A DNA stretch of 15,473 nucleotides, taken from positions 1 to 15,473 of the forward strand of contig JBLHGU010000118.1 in the NCBI GenBank assembly GCA_047615875.1, read 5' to 3'. The translations under genes and the position numbers were made by a program. Position 1 is the first letter of the stretch. Every line of letters begins with the position of its first letter. The DNA is from JBLHGU01 sp047615875 (GTDB lineage: Bacteria > Pseudomonadota > Gammaproteobacteria > Arenicellales > CAJQKF01). Positions 12,024 through 15,473 of this stretch are shown here, in pieces. A model generated the notes under the pieces. The model did not search any database and was not told the origin of the DNA. It saw only the letters and a list, made by a program, of their open reading frames with translations.

Positions 12024-15000
12024 TTAATCCACCCACCGCCGAGCATTACGAAAAACTCTCATCCATGGGCTAAACTCACCCCATTCAGGGTCAGACCAGG
12101 ACAAGCACCGACTGCGAAATATCCTCTCAGGGTGGGGCATCATGGCAGTAATTCTACCGTCACGGGAGGTAACCGCGGTCAATCCATCCGGCGACCCATT
12201 TGGGTTAGCTGGATAGTCATTGGTTGGATGGCCGTAGTTATCAATAAACCTCAATGCCACCTGTGCAGAGCTGGCAAGTTGTAGTCGGTCGCCACGTTCT
12301 GAAAAGTCCGCACGACCTTCACCATGAGCCACCACAATCGGCACTTTCGAGCCTTGCATTCCAGAAAGCAAAATTGACGGGCTTTGCATAACTTCAGCCA
12401 TCACCAGGCGTGCTTCATATTGCTCTGAAAGATTACGTTCAAACCCAGGCCAATGATCCGCACCAGGAATAAGACTGCTTATACCGGAAAGCATCTGGCA
12501 ACCATTACACACACCCAAAGTAAATGTTTGTGGATTGTGAAAAAACGCTTCGAACTGTTCCGCGATCCCAGAGTTAAACAAAATTGACTTAGCCCATCCC
12601 TGGCCCGCACCCAACACATCTCCAAAGGAAAACCCTCCACAAGCCGCCAGACCGCTATAATTTTTTAATTCATCACGACCGTCAGCTAAATCGGACATCG
12701 TTACATCAACAGCTGTAAAGCCCGCCAGGGTAAATGCTGCTGCCATTTCCAGTTGGCCATTCACACCCTGTTCTCTGAGGATCGCAATACGGGGTTTTGC
12801 AGAATTATTGAGATACGGTGCCGCTATGTCTTCAGACGCATCAAAGGTAAGAACTGAGTGCAATCCTGGGTCACCACAGCCAAGCAATCGATCATATTCC
12901 TGATTAGCACAGAGTGGGTTATCGCGCAAGGACTGCATACACCAGGTTGTCTCTGACCAGATTCGTTGCAATGATACACGTGTTTGTTTTAACAATATCG
13001 CATCATCTTGCCTGATGATGATCTGATCACTGTCATTTACCCTGGCTATCTCGCGGCAGCAACCCTCCAGACCATGATGAGCCAATTGATTCTTAACCTG
13101 CGCAAGATCTTTGGCAAAAACCTGAACTACAGCGCCCGGCTCCTCGGCAAATAACTGTGAGCCCGCACTGGCAGAATTGTGCAGCTGAACATCCAGACCG
13201 CAGTGACTAGCGAATGACATCTCACACAAAGTCACAGCCAATCCACCATCTGAAACATCATGGTAGGCCTGGATATGCCCCTGTTGATTCATGTCAGCAA
13301 GGCATTGAATCAGTACGGCGAAATCGGTCTGATTATCAACATCAGGTGAAATAGCGCCCGACTGATTAAACACCTGTGCCAAACAGGAGCCACCCATGCG
13401 CCCTTCACCGGCTGTTAGATTCAGATGCAATAACACACCCGGTTCACTTCGATTCAATACGGGAGTGAGTGTTTTGTTGGTATCAATAACCGGCGCAAAT
13501 GCCGAAACAACCAGGGTCAAAGGCGAAGTAACAGAATAACCATCACCCTTATGATCGGTCCAGCTGTTATGCATTGACATAGAGTCCTTTCCCACTGGAA
13601 TTGACACACCGATATGCTGACAAAATTCACTGGTTGCTTGTACAGCTTCGTAAAGGGCCTGGTTCTGACCTTCCTGATCAGCCGCTGCCATCCAGTTAGC
13701 TGAAAGACAGACTCGAGACAAACCACCTATGTCTGCGGCAACAACATTTAACAATGACTCCGCAACAGCCAGACGAGCGCTAGCAGCGGGATTAATAATG
13801 GCCACAGGTGAGCGCTCCCCCATTGCCATAGCTTCGCCTGACGCGCCGCTAAATCCTGTGGCGGTGACTGCCACATCAGCCACTGGCACCTGCCACGGAC
13901 CGACCATAGGGTCACGCACAATTTGCCCTGTTACGCTCCGATCGCCAATAGTTACTAGAAATGTTTTATCTGCAATCGTAGGTAACGATAAAATCCGTTG
14001 AAGCATTTCTAGCAAAGAACAATCGGGCCATTGAAATTCATTTGCATTCGATCGTTGCGAATTATATTGCCTTAGCATACGGGGCGGATGCCCCAATAAT
14101 ACTGACATATCTAGATCAATTGGCTTGCTGGTATGTTCACAGGTCTCTTCGTTAGATGAGTCAAGCAATTCGTCGTTCAGCACCAGCCGATTGGCCTCAG
14201 TTGCATGCCCCACAATACTGTAGAGGCATCGCTCACGCTGGCAGATAGTCTCAAATTCCGCCAAATTGTTATCGTCGATGGCCAGTACATACCTTTCCTG
14301 GGACTCGTTACACCAGATTTGCATTGGGGACATGCCTGGATCATCGTTATGGATGTCTCGAAGTTGGAAATATCCGCCACGCTCAGCATCATTGACCAGT
14401 TCTGGCAAAGCATTGGATAACCCGCCAGCACCTACATCATGAATTGAGATGATTGGATTGTCCTCACCCAGAGCCACACAGCGATCAATCACTTCCTGAC
14501 AACGTCGTTGCATTTCCGGATTGCCCCGCTGCACGGAAGCAAAGTCGAGTTGCTCTGATGACTGCCCGGCGGTAACACTTGAAGCCGCACCACCACCCAG
14601 GCCAATCAGCATAGCGGGACCGCCTAGTACAACAATCCGGGCATTCACAGGTATGGGTAGTTTTTCCACATGGGCGGGATGAATACTGCCCATACCGCCC
14701 GCCACCATGACCGGCTTGTGATAACCATATGCGTGCCTTGAGTTTGCATTTTTTTCTAACTCAAAGCTACGGAAATAACCACCAATATTAGGTCGCCCAA
14801 ATTCGTTATTAAACGCCGCGCCTCCGATTGGACCCTCCAGCATAATCTGTAATGCCGTAGCGATCCGTGGATTATGACGAGTAACATTTTCCCAGCTACG
14901 CGGGCGTTGCGGCAGAGCCAAATTGGACACCGTATAACCAGACAAACCAGCCTTGGGCTTTCCCCCTCGCCCGGTTGCACCCTCATCTCGGATTTCACCG

Positions 15001-15473
15001 CCGGAGCCTGTTGCCGCGCCGGGGAAAGGTGAAATAGCAGTGGGATGATTATGAGTTTCAACCTTCATAAGGATATGGTGATCATCCTCATCAAATTGAT
15101 ACACCCTGCTCTCAGGATTAACTTGTAACCAGGGTGCAAGAGTGCCAGCCATGACAGCAGAGTTATCTTTATAAGCCCCAAGGGTCCCTTTAGGACGAGC
15201 CGCATGAGTCTTGCGAATCATATCGAACAAGCTATCCGGCTGAGGCACACCTTCAACCAGCCAGTCCGCATTAAATATCTTGTGTCGACAGTGTTCGGAA
15301 TTAACCTGAGCAAACATCATAAGTTCGGCATCTGTCGGATTTCTGCCAAGCTTTACGAAAGCATCACAAAGATAGTCCATTTCAGCATCAGATAGCGCAT
15401 AACCACTATCTCTGTTGGCATAAATAAGGGCGCCCTTTCCCTTACCAAGAATATCTACACATCGAAATGGAGC
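12024..15473 (-). CDS. purL: Phosphoribosylformylglycinamidine synthase, large single-chain type (5' end outside window)
   Basis: PurL converts FGAR, glutamine and ATP to FGAM in de novo purine synthesis. The window holds 1149 codons and the frame is open at 15473; compared with the roughly 1295-residue E. coli enzyme, about 150 N-terminal residues are missing. The first visible residues, GKGKGALIYANRDSGYALSD, continue into the linker motif AQVNSEHCRHKIFN. Both synthase halves follow, with VETHNHPTAISPFPGAATGSGGEIRDE and FGRPNIGGYFRSFE in the first and GKDSMSMHNSW plus HDVSDGGL in the second. The C-terminal class I glutaminase domain starts at KPRIAILREQG. Its nucleophile Cys is in LGVCNGC (codon 12509-12507), with His and Glu in MPHPER (codons 12134-12132 and 12128-12126). 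The ATG at 15380 is internal, not the start. Confidence 0.97.
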   Translation of the reverse strand, partial: APFRCVDILGKGKGALIYANRDSGYALSDAEMDYLCDAFVKLGRNPTDAELMMFAQVNSEHCRHKIFNADWLVEGVPQPDSLFDMIRKTHAARPKGTLGAYKDNSAVMAGTLAPWLQVNPESRVYQFDEDDHHILMKVETHNHPTAISPFPGAATGSGGEIRDEGATGRGGKPKAGLSGYTVSNLALPQRPRSWENVTRHNPRIATALQIMLEGPIGGAAFNNEFGRPNIGGYFRSFELEKNANSRHAYGYHKPVMVAGGMGSIHPAHVEKLPIPVNARIVVLGGPAMLIGLGGGAASSVTAGQSSEQLDFASVQRGNPEMQRRCQEVIDRCVALGEDNPIISIHDVGAGGLSNALPELVNDAERGGYFQLRDIHNDDPGMSPMQIWCNESQERYVLAIDDNNLAEFETICQRERCLYSIVGHATEANRLVLNDELLDSSNEETCEHTSKPIDLDMSVLLGHPPRMLRQYNSQRSNANEFQWPDCSLLEMLQRILSLPTIADKTFLVTIGDRSVTGQIVRDPMVGPWQVPVADVAVTATGFSGASGEAMAMGERSPVAIINPAASARLAVAESLLNVVAADIGGLSRVCLSANWMAAADQEGQNQALYEAVQATSEFCQHIGVSIPVGKDSMSMHNSWTDHKGDGYSVTSPLTLVVSAFAPVIDTNKTLTPVLNRSEPGVLLHLNLTAGEGRMGGSCLAQVFNQSGAISPDVDNQTDFAVLIQCLADMNQQGHIQAYHDVSDGGLAVTLCEMSFASHCGLDVQLHNSASAGSQLFAEEPGAVVQVFAKDLAQVKNQLAHHGLEGCCREIARVNDSDQIIIRQDDAILLKQTRVSLQRIWSETTWCMQSLRDNPLCANQEYDRLLGCGDPGLHSVLTFDASEDIAAPYLNNSAKPRIAILREQGVNGQLEMAAAFTLAGFTAVDVTMSDLADGRDELKNYSGLAACGGFSFGDVLGAGQGWAKSILFNSGIAEQFEAFFHNPQTFTLGVCNGCQMLSGISSLIPGADHWPGFERNLSEQYEARLVMAEVMQSPSILLSGMQGSKVPIVVAHGEGRADFSERGDRLQLASSAQVALRFIDNYGHPTNDYPANPNGSPDGLTAVTSRDGRITAMMPHPERIFRSRCLSWSDPEWGEFSPWMRVFRNARRWVD

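Noticed and set aside
12024..12036. A longer start for the DUF6524-like protein, overlapping the end of purL
   Set aside because: The extra 50 residues have no family character, and the ATG at 11886 has a near-perfect Shine-Dalgarno.
1..15473. Mobile elements, tRNA/rRNA genes, CRISPR repeats and horizontally acquired islands
   Set aside because: Reading both strands showed no transposase or integrase, no cloverleaf or rRNA-like stretch, no regularly spaced repeats and no obvious composition break.

Overview
The window (about 47-48% GC by eye) looks like chromosome from an autotrophic or facultatively autotrophic gammaproteobacterium. The evidence is a form IA RuBisCO operon of the cbbLS-cbbQ-cbbO type, a large single-chain PurL, SlyX, a SrkA/YihE kinase and a TVP38/DedA-type membrane protein. 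No transposase, integrase, phage gene, tRNA, rRNA or CRISPR array was seen, and no stretch has an obviously foreign composition.

Layout. Positions 1-3186, minus strand: cbbL, cbbS, cbbQ and the 5' part of cbbO, transcribed leftward out of the window. This is the Calvin-cycle carboxylase plus its AAA+/VWA activase pair. Positions 3187-3701: a 515-bp divergent intergenic region carrying the probable cbb promoter, two Crp/Fnr-type boxes with the same 12-base core, a 12-bp perfect inverted repeat and several smaller hairpins. No cbbR gene is present here. Positions 3702-4556, plus strand: an exported M15B/VanY-like peptidase with an altered zinc-ligand motif. It converges on a TVP38/DedA-type membrane protein (4569-5252, minus). 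Positions 5399-6564, plus strand: a 30-codon upstream reading frame with a strong Shine-Dalgarno sequence, whose stop overlaps the start of an orphan rmlB/rfbB (dTDP-glucose 4,6-dehydratase). Positions 6671-8362, minus strand: an AGE-family sugar epimerase/isomerase and a hotdog thioesterase. Positions 8564-9976, plus strand: slyX and a diaminopropionate ammonia-lyase, probably one transcript. Positions 10021-15473, minus strand: the 3' 1149 codons of purL, a four-helix membrane protein (DUF6524-like), an overlapping small lipoprotein, then srkA.

How the genes work together. CbbL and CbbS form the L8S8 carboxylase. CbbQ and CbbO form the complex that removes inhibitory sugar phosphates from it, and the tight co-directional spacing supports one operon. 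The other genes are housekeeping or accessory functions with no clear shared pathway. RmlB stands without rmlA, rmlC or rmlD.

I did not find a convincing new multi-gene system. The points most worth a second look are the architecture of the cbb upstream region, the coupled upstream ORF before rmlB, the unusual M15B active site and the DUF6524-lipoprotein overlapping pair.
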